29,085 bases of DNA from Kouleothrix aurantiaca (GCA_001399705.1 LJCR01000002.1:1-29085); one strand, 5' to 3'. Counted from the first letter of the stretch, positions 1-7,639 are shown. Notes: generated by a model not told the origin, from the letters alone. Numbers and translations: made by a program.

Positions 1-556
1 GATTCTTGACTGTGTGCTCGCTGACCACCAGACGCTCAGCGATCTCGGCGTTGGAGAGGCGCGCTGCCACCAACTCCAGCACCTCCATCTCTCGGGCAGT
101 GAGCTCTTCTTCAGGCCCGAAAGGCGCAGTTTGGCCGCGGATCTCTTCCAAGATCCGACCAGCCATGCGACGCGAGATTGCAGCCTCGCCGCGCGCCAGG
201 CCACGGAGCTGCTCCAGCAGCTCGCGGGACCGCACGTTCTTGACCAGGTAGCCTTGCGCTCCTGCCTTGATCGCCTCGAACAGAGTCTGACTGTCGTCGC
301 GCACCGTCAGCATCACGACGGTGACGCCGGGCATTTCCAGCTTCAGCCGCGCCGTCGCGCTCACACCGTCCTCTCTGGGGAGCTCGATGTCCATCAGCAC
401 GATGTCCGGCTCAAGCGCACGCGCCTGAGCGAGGGCGCTCTCGGCGTCCTCGGCCTCTCCAACGACGGTGAAATCGTCCTGGTAGGAGAGGAGCGAGATC
501 AGCCCCTCGCGAAAGAGCGCATGGTCATCAACCAGTAGGAGTCGCAAGGGCTGCAT
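1..556 (-). CDS. NarL/FixJ-type response regulator (3' end outside window)
   Basis: Translating the complement from the ATG at 556 gives an open frame to the window edge, about 185 residues. The receiver domain begins MQPLRLLLVDDH with the acidic pocket D10/D11, the phospho-acceptor D56 in the LMDIELP motif and a conserved K in the YLVKN region. The LuxR-type helix-turn-helix follows (LTAREMEVLELVA, then NAEIAERLVVSEHTVKN), cut by the edge before the last helix. It lies downstream of the sensor kinase and overlaps its 3' end by 29 bases, so the two are very likely translationally coupled and form a cognate pair. The regulated genes cannot be told from the sequence. Confidence 0.93.
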   Translation of the reverse strand, partial: MQPLRLLLVDDHALFREGLISLLSYQDDFTVVGEAEDAESALAQARALEPDIVLMDIELPREDGVSATARLKLEMPGVTVVMLTVRDDSQTLFEAIKAGAQGYLVKNVRSRELLEQLRGLARGEAAISRRMAGRILEEIRGQTAPFGPEEELTAREMEVLELVAARLSNAEIAERLVVSEHTVKN

Positions 557-1481
557 GCCCACTCTCCCTTCTGGATGGTGGAATGGGGATTGTCGCACTC
601 ACTTGTGTGCCCGAACCGGGCTGACTGGTCACCTGGAAGGTGCCGCCGAGGGCCTCGACCCGCTCGCGCATACTGGTCAGGCCCAAAGGCCGCGCCTTGC
701 CGTTGCTCTGGTTGCCAGGGATAAAACCCTGGCCGTCATCGGCAATCACGACCTTCAGTTGCCCTGACCCGTCGGACATGAGCGTCACAGTGGCCTGGTG
801 TGCCGCCGCGTGCTTGCGAACATTGGTCAGGGCTTCCTGGATGAACCTGAAGAGCTGGAGCGCTGCGAGCGGTGAGAGCTGGTCGGCCGCGTCATCTGTT
901 CGGAGGCTGGTGGCAATCTGGTGCCGCTCCTCAAACTGGTCGAGGTAGTCCTGGAGTGCGCGGACCAGCCCTCGCTCCGTCAGGTTGGTGCGCAGCCCAG
1001 TAATGGACTCCCCGATATCCTGGTAGATTTCGTCGGCAACCTCGTGCAAGTGTTCAAGCTCTGCTTCGGCCTCCTGTGGCCGCTCTGCCTGCACCAGCTC
1101 CTTGATAGTATCCAGGCGCAAGAGCAGATGCGCGACGAGCTGGGCCACACCATCGTGGAGTTCCCTGCTCAACCGCTCGCGTTCCTGCATCACGGCGTTC
1201 ATGATCTGGATGTCCTGCTCGCGGGCCACTGCCTCAGCCTGGAGTCTGCGCAGGACCCTGAACAGGGTCTCGACAAACAGGTAGGTCAGCACCAGGCCCA
1301 GGAATGTCACGAGCAGGGTCGCTGGCAGATCGTATGTCCCACCACCGGTGTGTTCTCCACCCCCGGTGTGCTCCAGCAGGCTGTGGCCCAGCGTGACCGT
1401 AACGGAAGGTAGGAAGATCATGAGCCATTTGAACAGGAGCAGTCTGCGGTGCGTCATGATCGAACGGTTGATTTGAAGCAT
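528..1481 (-). CDS. NarL/LiaS-type sensor histidine kinase
   Basis: A 317-residue membrane kinase. There are two hydrophobic segments (about residues 14-33 and 52-70). The short loop between them contains a tandem GGGEHT repeat. A linker helix follows, then the HisKA_3 dimerisation motif RLSRELHDGVAQ with phospho-acceptor H109. The HATPase_c domain has the N-box EALTNVRKHA, the DDGQGF box and the GLTSMRERV box. The very small extracytoplasmic loop is typical of intramembrane-sensing kinases, so the signal may be membrane or envelope state; that is inference. Its partner regulator overlaps its 3' end. Confidence 0.93.
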   Translation of the reverse strand: MLQINRSIMTHRRLLLFKWLMIFLPSVTVTLGHSLLEHTGGGEHTGGGTYDLPATLLVTFLGLVLTYLFVETLFRVLRRLQAEAVAREQDIQIMNAVMQERERLSRELHDGVAQLVAHLLLRLDTIKELVQAERPQEAEAELEHLHEVADEIYQDIGESITGLRTNLTERGLVRALQDYLDQFEERHQIATSLRTDDAADQLSPLAALQLFRFIQEALTNVRKHAAAHQATVTLMSDGSGQLKVVIADDGQGFIPGNQSNGKARPLGLTSMRERVEALGGTFQVTSQPGSGTQVSATIPIPPSRRESGHAALATPTG

Positions 1482-1640
1482 GACATCCCTCCAGTCAGCT
1501 CAGCTTGCATCCCAGGTTAGCCATGTGCGTCTCTTCTGTCGCGGGTTGTCAAGGTCATCGTGAGAAAGTTTACCACAGTATGTCTGTGTCAAAGCTAGAG
1601 TGTCTGGACACCGCCGTCATCTATACTATACTCGCGGCGG
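1482..1640. other. Upstream region of the first two-component operon
   Basis: No gene is seen here. On the minus strand a TTGACA (1592-1587) precedes the kinase, but the nearest -10-like TAAACT lies only 14 bases away, so no good promoter can be named. A short inverted repeat GTGTC-TG-GACAC lies at 1600-1611, and TATAGTATAGAT on the minus strand around 1620-1631 could be a -10 region. A GGAGGG ribosome-binding site is visible just before the kinase ATG. Confidence 0.3.
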
Positions 1641-1836
1641 GTGCGCACGCGCTACCGCAAGCTGCGGGCGCTGGGGGCTCCCTGAGAACGTGGCGGGCTT
1701 CATAGCCAACATGCGGAAGGGGTCGTGGCACAGCTCCCAGAGCCCACCCCTCGAACAAGGATTCAACGGAGCCTTTTGGAAAGCGCAGGGCCTCCTGGAG
1801 TTGCGGGAACGATACCGACTGCTGTGCAGCGCTTGA
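1641..1836 (+). pseudogene. C-terminal remnant of group II intron reverse transcriptase/maturase
   Basis: Two frames joined at a G-run near 1672-1676 read VRTRYRKLRALG and then LPENVAGFIANMRKGSW..., ending FWKAQGLLELRERYRLLCSA and a TGA at 1834-1836. This matches from memory the extreme C-terminus of bacterial group II intron RT/maturases (RYRxLRxLG, ANxRKGxW, then FWxxxGLLxLxERY). Only about 65 codons remain and a one-base frameshift breaks them. The catalytic RT domain is absent from the window. GAACCGCTGGATGCGG just after the stop resembles the start of a domain V-like segment, but no complete domain V was found. It is a dead fragment next to two other decayed genes. Confidence 0.65.
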
Positions 1837-1861
1837 CGAACCGCTGGATGCGGAGGGGGTG

Positions 1862-2135
1862 ATGCCGAGGCTGTGGAACGAGACGATCGAGGCGTAGCGC
1901 CGCGAGGTGCGGGATCCTGGATACCACTGCGGCGCTGCTCGCCGAGCACGGGCTGCGGCCGCTCACGATGTCGCAGATCGCCTTCGAGACCAGCATCGGG
2001 TCTGCGACGCTGTAGGAGTACTTCTCAAGCGTTGAAGCGATCCTAACCGCCTGGCACGAACGTCAGCTCACCCGCCAATTCCAGCATCTCGTTGAGGTCG
2101 GGGACCAACTGGCGACGCTACTCATCGGCTCGAAG
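1862..2135 (+). pseudogene. Decayed TetR-family transcriptional regulator
   Basis: An ATG at 1862 follows a GGAGGGGGT ribosome-binding site and opens MPRLWNETIEA, then a TAG, then RREVRD. After a frameshift the sequence continues DTTAALLAEHGLRPLTMSQIA, through SIGSATL-TAG-EYFSSVEAILTAWHERQ. This is the usual TetR helix-turn-helix (T-M-S-Q-I-A, then the ATLYxYF recognition motif with Tyr replaced by a stop near 2012). Two in-frame TAG codons and one frameshift show it is not functional. The ligand-binding half is missing, replaced by a converging remnant on the other strand. Confidence 0.7.
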
Positions 2136-2590
2136 CCGTGCTGGTCGCCGCCAGATGTCGATCCATCGTCGCCCGAGGGCGTTGGCTGGAGCCGTTTGAT
2201 TCCTGTGGCGCAGTTGCGCGCCGTTCGGCAGCTCAGTGGACGTGACCGCGATATGAGCGTAGCCGGCCTGGAGTTGCGCCGCCGGCATATCCATGCTGGG
2301 AATCGTGGTCAGATCGGAGAAGTGGCCACGCTGAAACTTTGCGGCTTCCTCTTGGAAGTGTGCGCGAATGAGCGCGATCTGCGCGGTGTCACTGGGATTG
2401 TCGGCGATCACCTGCTATCTGCCGCCGTTGTCGTGAGGCTGAAAGATCTGGGTCGTCGCATCAAGATCGAACGGCATCACCTGTGCGCCGCGCCTGGCAA
2501 CCTCGGCCTGTCGACTGCGTGAGGTGAGCGCGCCAACACTGTAGAGACTAGCGAGTGTCGCGGGCGCCGTCAGGCAGCAGTGCTCACGAT
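2118..2590 (-). pseudogene. Decayed small uncharacterised protein of a DUF often mislabelled aspartate carbamoyltransferase
   Basis: On the minus strand the frame reads SRSRQAEVARRGAQVMPFDL, then TTQIFQPHDNGGR, a TAG (near 2412), then QVIADNPSDTAQIALIRAHF and EEAAKFQRGHFSDL, to a divergent tail ending at 2118. I recognise the pattern (VMPFDLxxTxHxF, QQVIADxPxDxxQIxLIRxHLxxEAxxFxxGDFSDPxxIHGxxMPGL) from short secreted proteins of unknown function. Here the IHGxxMPGL part is corrupted and the C-terminus is lost. The upstream hydrophobic leader also seems frameshifted near 2575. Family identity is moderately sure; no function is implied. Confidence 0.6.
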
Positions 2591-2627
2591 CACCGTCAGA
2601 ACGTTCTACGCGGTCGCTGACCGCGTA

Positions 2628-2741
2628 TTACTGCAATTCACGCAGAGCCTCCACAGGCGCATGCAATACATCAAGAATCGACTTGCGCTTCTCCTCATCG
2701 TGGGCAAACGCTCTCTCCGACGCCTGCGGTTTGCGCGTCAT
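2628..2741 (-). CDS. Short 37-aa ORF overlapping the hydrolase stop
   Basis: An ATG at 2741 overlaps the TGA stop of the alpha/beta hydrolase (ATGA, 4 bases) and opens a 37-codon frame starting MTRKPQASERAFAHDEEKRK and ending at a TAA at 2628. The product would be hydrophilic and charged, with no motif I recognise. The overlap suggests translational coupling, but the frame runs into the decayed gene region. It could equally be the 5' stub of a longer gene that has been lost. Confidence 0.3.
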   Translation of the reverse strand: MTRKPQASERAFAHDEEKRKSILDVLHAPVEALRELQ

Positions 2742-3544
2742 CGACTGAGCGCATTCATGAGCTCCGTTGCAAATTCGGTGGGATAGGCCATGAAGCCGAG
2801 GTGTCCGCCAGGCAAATCAACAATATCGAGTCCCAACTGCCTCGCCAGCACCTTGTTTGGTTGGTACGTCATCTGGTCTTGGGAGTCGCGCCCTCCAACG
2901 AGCATGAGCTGCCTGACATGCGCAGCGAGGGCGTCGAGATCGAGTTCAACTCGCGGATACTGGCGCAACTCATGCTCCATCCAGTACGCAGCGTTAGCCA
3001 TGGTGTACTCGTTGGCTTGCTTTGTCATATAACGCTCCATCAGCTGGTGGTCTCCTTTTCCAGCTATGGTGCTAGCGAACTGGTGCATGGCTTTGGGAAT
3101 CCCATCCTTGCGGTAGGTGTCGTAGATCCCGTCGAAAAAGGCCCACCATTTCGCCGCATCGGGCAGCAGTGAAACGACTGGAGGCTCGTGGGCAACCACA
3201 GTCTGGAGCCGCTTGGGAGCGTGGATGAGAACTTCGAGTGCGACAATCGCTCCCGAGCTGTTGCCGAAGACGGTCGCCGGTTTGTCCGTCAGATGCTCGA
3301 TCAAGCGCCAGACATCATCGGCATCGGTAGAGAGCCGGTGATCATAGTCCTGAGGTCCGTTGAGTTGACTCCGAGAAAAACCGCGGCGGTCGTAGGTGAC
3401 CACCTGATACCGTGCCGCAAGTTCGCGTGCGACTTGGCGGAAGACCTCCCCCACGCCGCTGGCCCCTGGAATCAGGATCAGGAGTGGCCCGGAGCCTGTC
3501 ACCTCATAATACAACTGCGCACCGGGAACCTTGAGTGTACTCAT
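2738..3544 (-). CDS. Alpha/beta-fold hydrolase
   Basis: A cytoplasmic 268-residue hydrolase. The start at 3544 is chosen because GAAGGA lies at good spacing before it; an in-frame ATG at 3562 has no such site. The oxyanion-hole loop is LIPGASG (about 25-30), the nucleophile elbow is GNSSG with S96, an acidic residue lies in LVGGRD, and the catalytic His is in GGHLGF near the C-terminus. The fold resembles the abhydrolase_6 family and length is normal. The substrate cannot be predicted. It is followed by a short overlapping ORF and then decayed genes. Confidence 0.88.
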   Translation of the reverse strand: MSTLKVPGAQLYYEVTGSGPLLILIPGASGVGEVFRQVARELAARYQVVTYDRRGFSRSQLNGPQDYDHRLSTDADDVWRLIEHLTDKPATVFGNSSGAIVALEVLIHAPKRLQTVVAHEPPVVSLLPDAAKWWAFFDGIYDTYRKDGIPKAMHQFASTIAGKGDHQLMERYMTKQANEYTMANAAYWMEHELRQYPRVELDLDALAAHVRQLMLVGGRDSQDQMTYQPNKVLARQLGLDIVDLPGGHLGFMAYPTEFATELMNALSR

Positions 3545-3853
3545 ATGCTTTCCTTCTTTCATCGATGTCGGCGGTTCTCGTCTCGGAGATCAAGGATCAC
3601 TTCGGCGTTCGTCTTGCGTGAAAGACCATCGCCGCGACGACGCCACCCACAGCGTCTTTCATGTGGGTATGGCTACACATCGCAACAAGTCACCAACCCG
3701 CCTGCGCAGATTAGCGAAACAACGAGCGAACCCCGCCCGGCGGCATTCGCCTGGCCTGGATTGTGCTGCGCGGCCTGGGTCCACTTGGGCGCCGGGGAGA
3801 GGTGCGGGCTCGAGCAGAACGCGGTCACAGCAGGAGGAGCTTTACTACGGTAG
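3545..3853. other. Intergenic stretch with no recognisable gene
   Basis: About 310 bases between the hydrolase start and the small membrane protein. Frames are open on the plus strand through part of it, but none has a ribosome-binding site plus recognisable product. I see no clear promoter for the hydrolase beyond its ribosome-binding site. Confidence 0.4.
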
Positions 3854-4156
3854 CTACTCCCGGCTCTGCTCGTGTTGCACGCCACCCGTGCTGCTTACGC
3901 CATTCGTAATTTCCCGCGCTGATTGTTTCTCTTTTCTGTGCATAAAGCCTAACAAATGCTTGAGCTTGAACATGGCAGCGACAAAGAACAATCCTATCAG
4001 GACATAGGAGATCGGATTGCTCAGAGAGAATACACCGAAGCCTGTTTTAGAGAGCAAAATAGCACCAACGGCATGCAGGTTAACTGCTATGATGATCATC
4101 ACCACAGTTGCCACGAGCAGAAGGGGCCTCATTCTCTTTTTGTTTGAATGGGTCAT
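3854..4156 (-). CDS. Small two-TM membrane protein of unknown function
   Basis: A 100-residue protein. The start at 4156 is supported by an AGAGGA ribosome-binding site seven or eight bases upstream; an in-frame upstream ATG at 4246 has none. A basic N-terminus (HSNKKRMR) is followed by hydrophobic segments at about 11-35 and 47-68, then a hydrophilic tail. I do not recognise a family. Base composition is clearly more AT-rich than the flanking genes, which may mean recent acquisition or weak selection. It lies downstream of and in the same direction as the methyltransferase. Confidence 0.55.
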   Translation of the reverse strand: MTHSNKKRMRPLLLVATVVMIIIAVNLHAVGAILLSKTGFGVFSLSNPISYVLIGLFFVAAMFKLKHLLGFMHRKEKQSAREITNGVSSTGGVQHEQSRE

Positions 4157-4303
4157 AGAGTCCTCTTTTCTTTGCGCCAAGTTATAAACCTTTACACTTT
4201 TTGCCCCGATCCAGCTTGATTTACTTATGGAGATAGACCGCTGCACGGCTTTCTAATGCAGCATAATTTTCGATACCCCTGTGAACGGTTAGGCGAATTC
4301 GTA

Positions 4304-4993
4304 TTAGCTTTTGTGTGCCCTGACAAAGCCTGCTCCTGGGAAAGCAGAGAAGCGTGAGAGCTGCATCTCCTCTGTTTCCACCTGTGAGAAACCGGCTTCC
4401 TTCACAAGGGCAGCCAGCTCTTGCATGCTGCTCCCCCCGGCGTGAAATCGCGCAGCCTGGCCGTGGCGTTCCCGCTTGGGCTTGAAATCGGCAATCACCA
4501 GGCGCCCGCCGACTTTGAGCACACGAGCGATTTCAGCCAGTCCCTGTCGCTTGAGGCTATCGGGCAAATGATGCATCATCAGGGTAGAGAGCACCACATC
4601 GAACGTCTGATCGGGGAAGGGGAGCTGCTCGATCACCCCGATCTGGAAATCGATCGGCACGTTGCGCCGAGCCACTTTCGAACGGGCACGAGCGATCTGC
4701 TCTGTCCCCGGATCAACGCCGTAGACGCGGCCCGTTAGGCCAACGCGCTGCTGGACTTCAATCGCCAGCGTTCCCGTGCCGCAGCCCACATCCAGCACCG
4801 TCTCTCCAACTTGAATGCCGGCCAGGTCGGCGGTTTTCTGCCGCAGCTCCCGCCACTTGCCACGGAACACGAAGGTGTCGAAGAACCATGCCGTCAGGTC
4901 GTAGCGCCAGCCGAGGTTGAGAATCAGCCCTTTTGTCCCTTTGGCCGACGCCTTGTCCGTTGAGTTGTGGCGGTGACGTCCGAACGAATGCAT
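4304..4993 (-). CDS. SAM-dependent class I methyltransferase (UbiE/Methyltransf_11-like)
   Basis: A 229-residue protein. The start at 4993 follows AAAGGAG at good spacing. Motif I VLDVGCGTG lies at about residues 66-74 and the acidic end of strand 2 is in VYGVDPG. IEQLPFPDQTFDVVLSTLMMHHL carries motifs II and III, followed by EIARVLKVGGRLVIADF. These residues bind S-adenosylmethionine. The closest general resemblance is to UbiE-like or small-molecule methyltransferases, but the substrate is unknown. There is no membrane segment, so it should act in the cytoplasm. Confidence 0.88.
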   Translation of the reverse strand: MHSFGRHRHNSTDKASAKGTKGLILNLGWRYDLTAWFFDTFVFRGKWRELRQKTADLAGIQVGETVLDVGCGTGTLAIEVQQRVGLTGRVYGVDPGTEQIARARSKVARRNVPIDFQIGVIEQLPFPDQTFDVVLSTLMMHHLPDSLKRQGLAEIARVLKVGGRLVIADFKPKRERHGQAARFHAGGSSMQELAALVKEAGFSQVETEEMQLSRFSAFPGAGFVRAHKS

Positions 4994-5186
4994 CGATCGT
5001 GCTCCTTTCAGAGAAAACCGCTCTTTTGTTATGAACACACCGTTTGTATGAATAGGGGGCGGTCATCTCCCGTCATTCATCATATGACCTTTACTCAGAT
5101 AGTAGTGCGCCCAAGGCTGCGACGATGGTGTCGCCCGGCTTGACCGGTTCGGTTCGCCGGTCGAGGCCCAACAGGAGTCGTTGGAT

Positions 5187-5747
5187 CTACAGCTGCGGCA
5201 CCTTACGCTGCTCGTCCTGCTTGCTGCGCTGCAACGCCCGACGCTGCTCCTGCTGCTTGCGCCACCCGTACGGGGTCAGGCCGCGCGGCTTGTACACGTT
5301 GAGCCACAGGACCACGAGCAGGACGATCAGTCCGCCAACAGAGTGGACCAGCGTACTGGGGAGCGCGCGGAGCGCGGTATCGGACGTCGTCGGATCCGCT
5401 GCAATTCTCGCGAGGGCGCTGATAGTGCGCATCTCCGACAGCAGAACGGGGAGGGCGACCGCCGTGAGCACAAGGGAGATCAGGACCCAATAGTGGCGGA
5501 ATAGGCCCCACGGCGTGCCAAGCGAGATGATGAGCCCAGTGACGAGCGCGGCCCACGCCAGGGGGACGATGGCCCACACTGCGATCAGCTCCATGGCGAG
5601 GTAGGCCGCGCGCAGCGTCTCAGCATCTTGACTGCTACGTGTTGTGAGGTCGAGGGGGATGTACGCGATGATCGCGCCGATCCATCCGACGGACGTCGTG
5701 ATGTGCACGCTGAGCACGAACTTGCGCAGGCCGGGTGGCATGATCAT
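5187..5747 (-). CDS. DUF2269-like integral membrane protein
   Basis: A 186-residue membrane protein with four hydrophobic segments (about 10-31, 49-76, 82-103 and 130-150). A conserved-looking N-terminus (LRKFVLSVHITTSVGWIGA) is followed by YLAMELIAVWAIVPL, GTPWGLFRHYWVL and the tail YKPRGLTPYGWRK. The His and Trp residues in the first helices recall heme- or quinone-associated DUF2269 proteins, though no biochemical role is established. Its ATG overlaps the TGA of the preceding 85-aa gene (ATGA), so the two form an operon. The frame stays open for 31 more codons after its TAG stop. Confidence 0.75.
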   Translation of the reverse strand: MIMPPGLRKFVLSVHITTSVGWIGAIIAYIPLDLTTRSSQDAETLRAAYLAMELIAVWAIVPLAWAALVTGLIISLGTPWGLFRHYWVLISLVLTAVALPVLLSEMRTISALARIAADPTTSDTALRALPSTLVHSVGGLIVLLVVLWLNVYKPRGLTPYGWRKQQEQRRALQRSKQDEQRKVPQL

Positions 5748-6001
5748 AGGTAGCCACCAAGTTCAGCGCCGGGCGGTGTGTAGTTTTCTCTGACGCTGGA
5801 GAGCGATATCTGGCGACCAGCATCACCGGACGGCATATGGCGACCAGGGCCGTGCTGACCACCGATGCCGGTGAACATGATGATGCCGACCAACAAGGCC
5901 AGGATGATGACGATGATCCCAAACACCTTCACCCAGCGTGGTGTGCCGGGCCTTACGCCGGTGTCGTCGCTGGCGTCGCGGGTGGGGGGCAAGTCGGCCA
6001 T
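5744..6001 (-). CDS. Small single-TM membrane protein, first gene of a two-gene operon
   Basis: An 85-residue protein starting at 6001, seven or eight bases after GAGGA; the ATG at 6019 is too close to no site. A hydrophilic N-terminus ending PGTPRWVKVFG leads into one transmembrane helix (about 30-50), then a Gly/His-rich tail (GIGGQHGPGRH). Similar short proteins sit beside DUF2269 genes in other genomes, from memory. Overlap of its stop with the next start indicates coupled translation and probably joint function in the membrane. Confidence 0.65.
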   Translation of the reverse strand: MADLPPTRDASDDTGVRPGTPRWVKVFGIIVIILALLVGIIMFTGIGGQHGPGRHMPSGDAGRQISLSSVRENYTPPGAELGGYL

Positions 6002-6195
6002 GGGCGTGTCCTCTTTCATTTTAGGAAATTCTCGTCGAACCCGTTTGCGATAATCAGCGTTCTATTGGATGCTTTCACCGCGGCAAATGCACGATCAAAG
6101 AACGATGCTGCAACGGTTCGTAGGATAAGCGAAAAGCGCACTGTTTTGTAGTGTCTGGGGTAAGGGACCGCTATGACCTGGGTAATCTTTTTGTT

Positions 6196-6209
6196 GTGAC
6201 CTTGGTCAC
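6196..6209. promoter_or_regulatory. Inverted repeat in divergent promoter region (possible operator)
   Basis: GTGACC-TT-GGTCAC is a perfect 6-bp inverted repeat with a 2-bp centre. It lies between the minus-strand membrane operon (start 6001) and the plus-strand kinase gene (start 6267). Its size and symmetry suit a dimeric regulator, possibly the adjacent NarL-type regulator, but this is inference. Confidence 0.4.
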
Positions 6210-6251
6210 GGAACCAAATTGCCGTCGTCACTAACAAGAAGCACTCGTGCA

Positions 6252-6260
6252 TGGTATGAT
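6252..6260 (+). promoter_or_regulatory. Extended -10 promoter element before the kinase gene
   Basis: TGGTATGAT matches the extended -10 consensus TGnTATAAT with one mismatch. No good -35 is visible. The kinase ATG is only 7 bases downstream, so a transcript from here would be almost leaderless. Confidence 0.4.
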
Positions 6261-6266
6261 CAAGGC

Positions 6267-6287
6267 ATGAAACCGAGTAGAGAATTA
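6267..6287 (+). pseudogene. 5' fragment of sensor kinase gene cut off by the IS element
   Basis: ATG AAA CCG AGT AGA GAA TTA encodes MKPSREL. The last 8 bases (GAGAATTA) are the target duplication. Deleting the IS and one copy of the duplication joins this exactly in frame to EPGVLPTF at 7648, so these are the first seven codons of the kinase described at 7648-8898. Confidence 0.8.
6280..6287. repeat. Target site duplication, left copy (GAGAATTA)
   Basis: The 8 bases directly before the left end of the IS are identical to the 8 bases directly after its right end. Eight bases is the usual duplication length for IS256-family elements. Confidence 0.9.
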
Positions 6288-7639
6288 GGGAATGTCAATA
6301 AGTGTGTGTAAGCGGCACTGCACGTTCATATCGGAAAGCGTCCTTCAAACCGTATCGCCAGCTGATTGAGGATTTGCGTCCAGTGGAACACTGGCGCCGT
6401 CCACGTGCGTGTGATGTCGCGATTGGCCAAGTACAACAGTTTGCGCGCCGCTTCCGCGCTTGGCAACGAGCCCTTCGTCTTGGTCACCTTGCGCAGTTGC
6501 CGGTTATAGCCCTCGACCGTATTGGTCGTGTAGATCAACCGCCGGATTGGTGACGGATAGTCAAACATCGTCGCCAAATCCTCCCAGTTCGTTTCCCACG
6601 AGCGCACTGCGACCGCATATTTCTCGCCCCAGCGTTCGCCCAGTTGCAGCAGCTTGGTTTCGGCTGCTTCACGCGTCGGCGCGCCATAGATCGCCTTCAG
6701 GTCGGCCACAAATGCCTTGCGGTCTTTCCAGGCGATGTAGGTCAGGCTCTGGCGCACCTGGTGGATCACGCAGCGCTGGATCTGTGTTTTGGGAAAGACC
6801 GTTTGGATAGCCGCTTTGAAGCCGGTCAAGCCATCGATACAGGCGATGAAGATGTCTTCCACACCACGCGCTTGGAGGTCAGTGACCACGGAGAGCCAGA
6901 AATTGGCACCTTCTGCGCCGTCGCCGACCCAGTGGCCGAGCACGTCACGTCGACCTTCCAGATCAACACCCAGCACGACATACACGGCCGTGGTCACGAC
7001 TTTGCTCTCACGGCGCAGCTTGAGATGAATGGCGTCCAGGAACACGATTGGATAGACCGATGCCAGCGGGCGATTCTGCCAGGCTTCGACGAGCGACCAG
7101 ACCTTGTCGGTAATCGTGCTGATGGTGGCGGCAGAAACCTCGACACCATACAACTCGTGCAGTGTGGATTGAATGTCGCGCGTTGAGGTACCCTTCGCAT
7201 ACAGCGCAATGATTTTGTCTTCCAGTTCGTTGGTGGTGGTCTGATAAGCGGGCAGCAGTGGTGAGTGGAACGAGCTGTTGCGGTCGCGCGGCACCTGAAT
7301 GGACATATCGCCTTGCGAGGTGCGCAGTTTGCGCGGGCGCGAGCCGTTGCGGCTGTTGCCAGAATTGCGACCTTCAGCGGCGTGCGGCTCGTAGCCAAGA
7401 TGCGCAGTCAACTCGGCTTCGAGCATCTGCTCGAGCGTATCGGCAAACAAGCGGGCAAAAATGCCGTCCTTGCCAAAGAAATCGTCCAGGCTCTTCGCGC
7501 TGCCGAGTTCCTGCTGAACACGTTCGACCGATGGCATCGACGCTGGTGGCGTGTGTGGCTTCTTCTCAGGCATGGTGTGGCTCCTTTTCTTCGTCTGTAT
7601 CAAAGGATACACCACCTACACACTTTATTTTACACTCTC
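6288..7639 (-). mobile_element. Complete IS256-family insertion sequence, 1352 bp
   Basis: The element starts GGGAATGTCAATAAG and ends (complement) GAGAGTGTAAAATAAAG. The two ends form imperfect inverted repeats of about 28 bp, with GTGTGT shared near the inner part. It carries a single intact transposase gene on the minus strand and is bounded by perfect 8-bp duplications. The intact frame and perfect duplication point to a recent insertion. The left end contains an outward-facing TTGACA on the minus strand, which could act as a -35 for sequence to its left. Confidence 0.93.
6326..7573 (-). CDS. IS256-family DDE transposase
   Basis: A 415-residue transposase (Mutator superfamily, pfam Transposase_mut). 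The start at 7573 is preceded by AAGGAG at 8 bases. The N-terminal DNA-binding region has RNSGNSRNGSRPRKLRTSQG. The catalytic triad is visible as D180 (FLDAIHLK), D247 (CIDGLTGF) and E354 (TNTVEGYNRQLRK), with the C/H signature CVIHQVRQS between D and E. Length is normal for the family and no disruption is seen, so it should be active. Confidence 0.96.
   Translation of the reverse strand: MPEKKPHTPPASMPSVERVQQELGSAKSLDDFFGKDGIFARLFADTLEQMLEAELTAHLGYEPHAAEGRNSGNSRNGSRPRKLRTSQGDMSIQVPRDRNSSFHSPLLPAYQTTTNELEDKIIALYAKGTSTRDIQSTLHELYGVEVSAATISTITDKVWSLVEAWQNRPLASVYPIVFLDAIHLKLRRESKVVTTAVYVVLGVDLEGRRDVLGHWVGDGAEGANFWLSVVTDLQARGVEDIFIACIDGLTGFKAAIQTVFPKTQIQRCVIHQVRQSLTYIAWKDRKAFVADLKAIYGAPTREAAETKLLQLGERWGEKYAVAVRSWETNWEDLATMFDYPSPIRRLIYTTNTVEGYNRQLRKVTKTKGSLPSAEAARKLLYLANRDITRTWTAPVFHWTQILNQLAIRFEGRFPI

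Noticed and set aside
14..538. A 174-codon plus-strand open frame
   Set aside because: It is the opposite-strand shadow of the response regulator, whose receiver and LuxR motifs are clear on the minus strand.
6016..6252. A 78-codon minus-strand ORF upstream of the small membrane operon
   Set aside because: There is no ribosome-binding site and the composition is not protein-like. It covers the likely promoter and operator region.
7258..7639. Extension of the sensor kinase frame upstream through the IS element
   Set aside because: The frame is open by chance across the IS right end. No start with a ribosome-binding site is present, and the transposase on the other strand explains the sequence.
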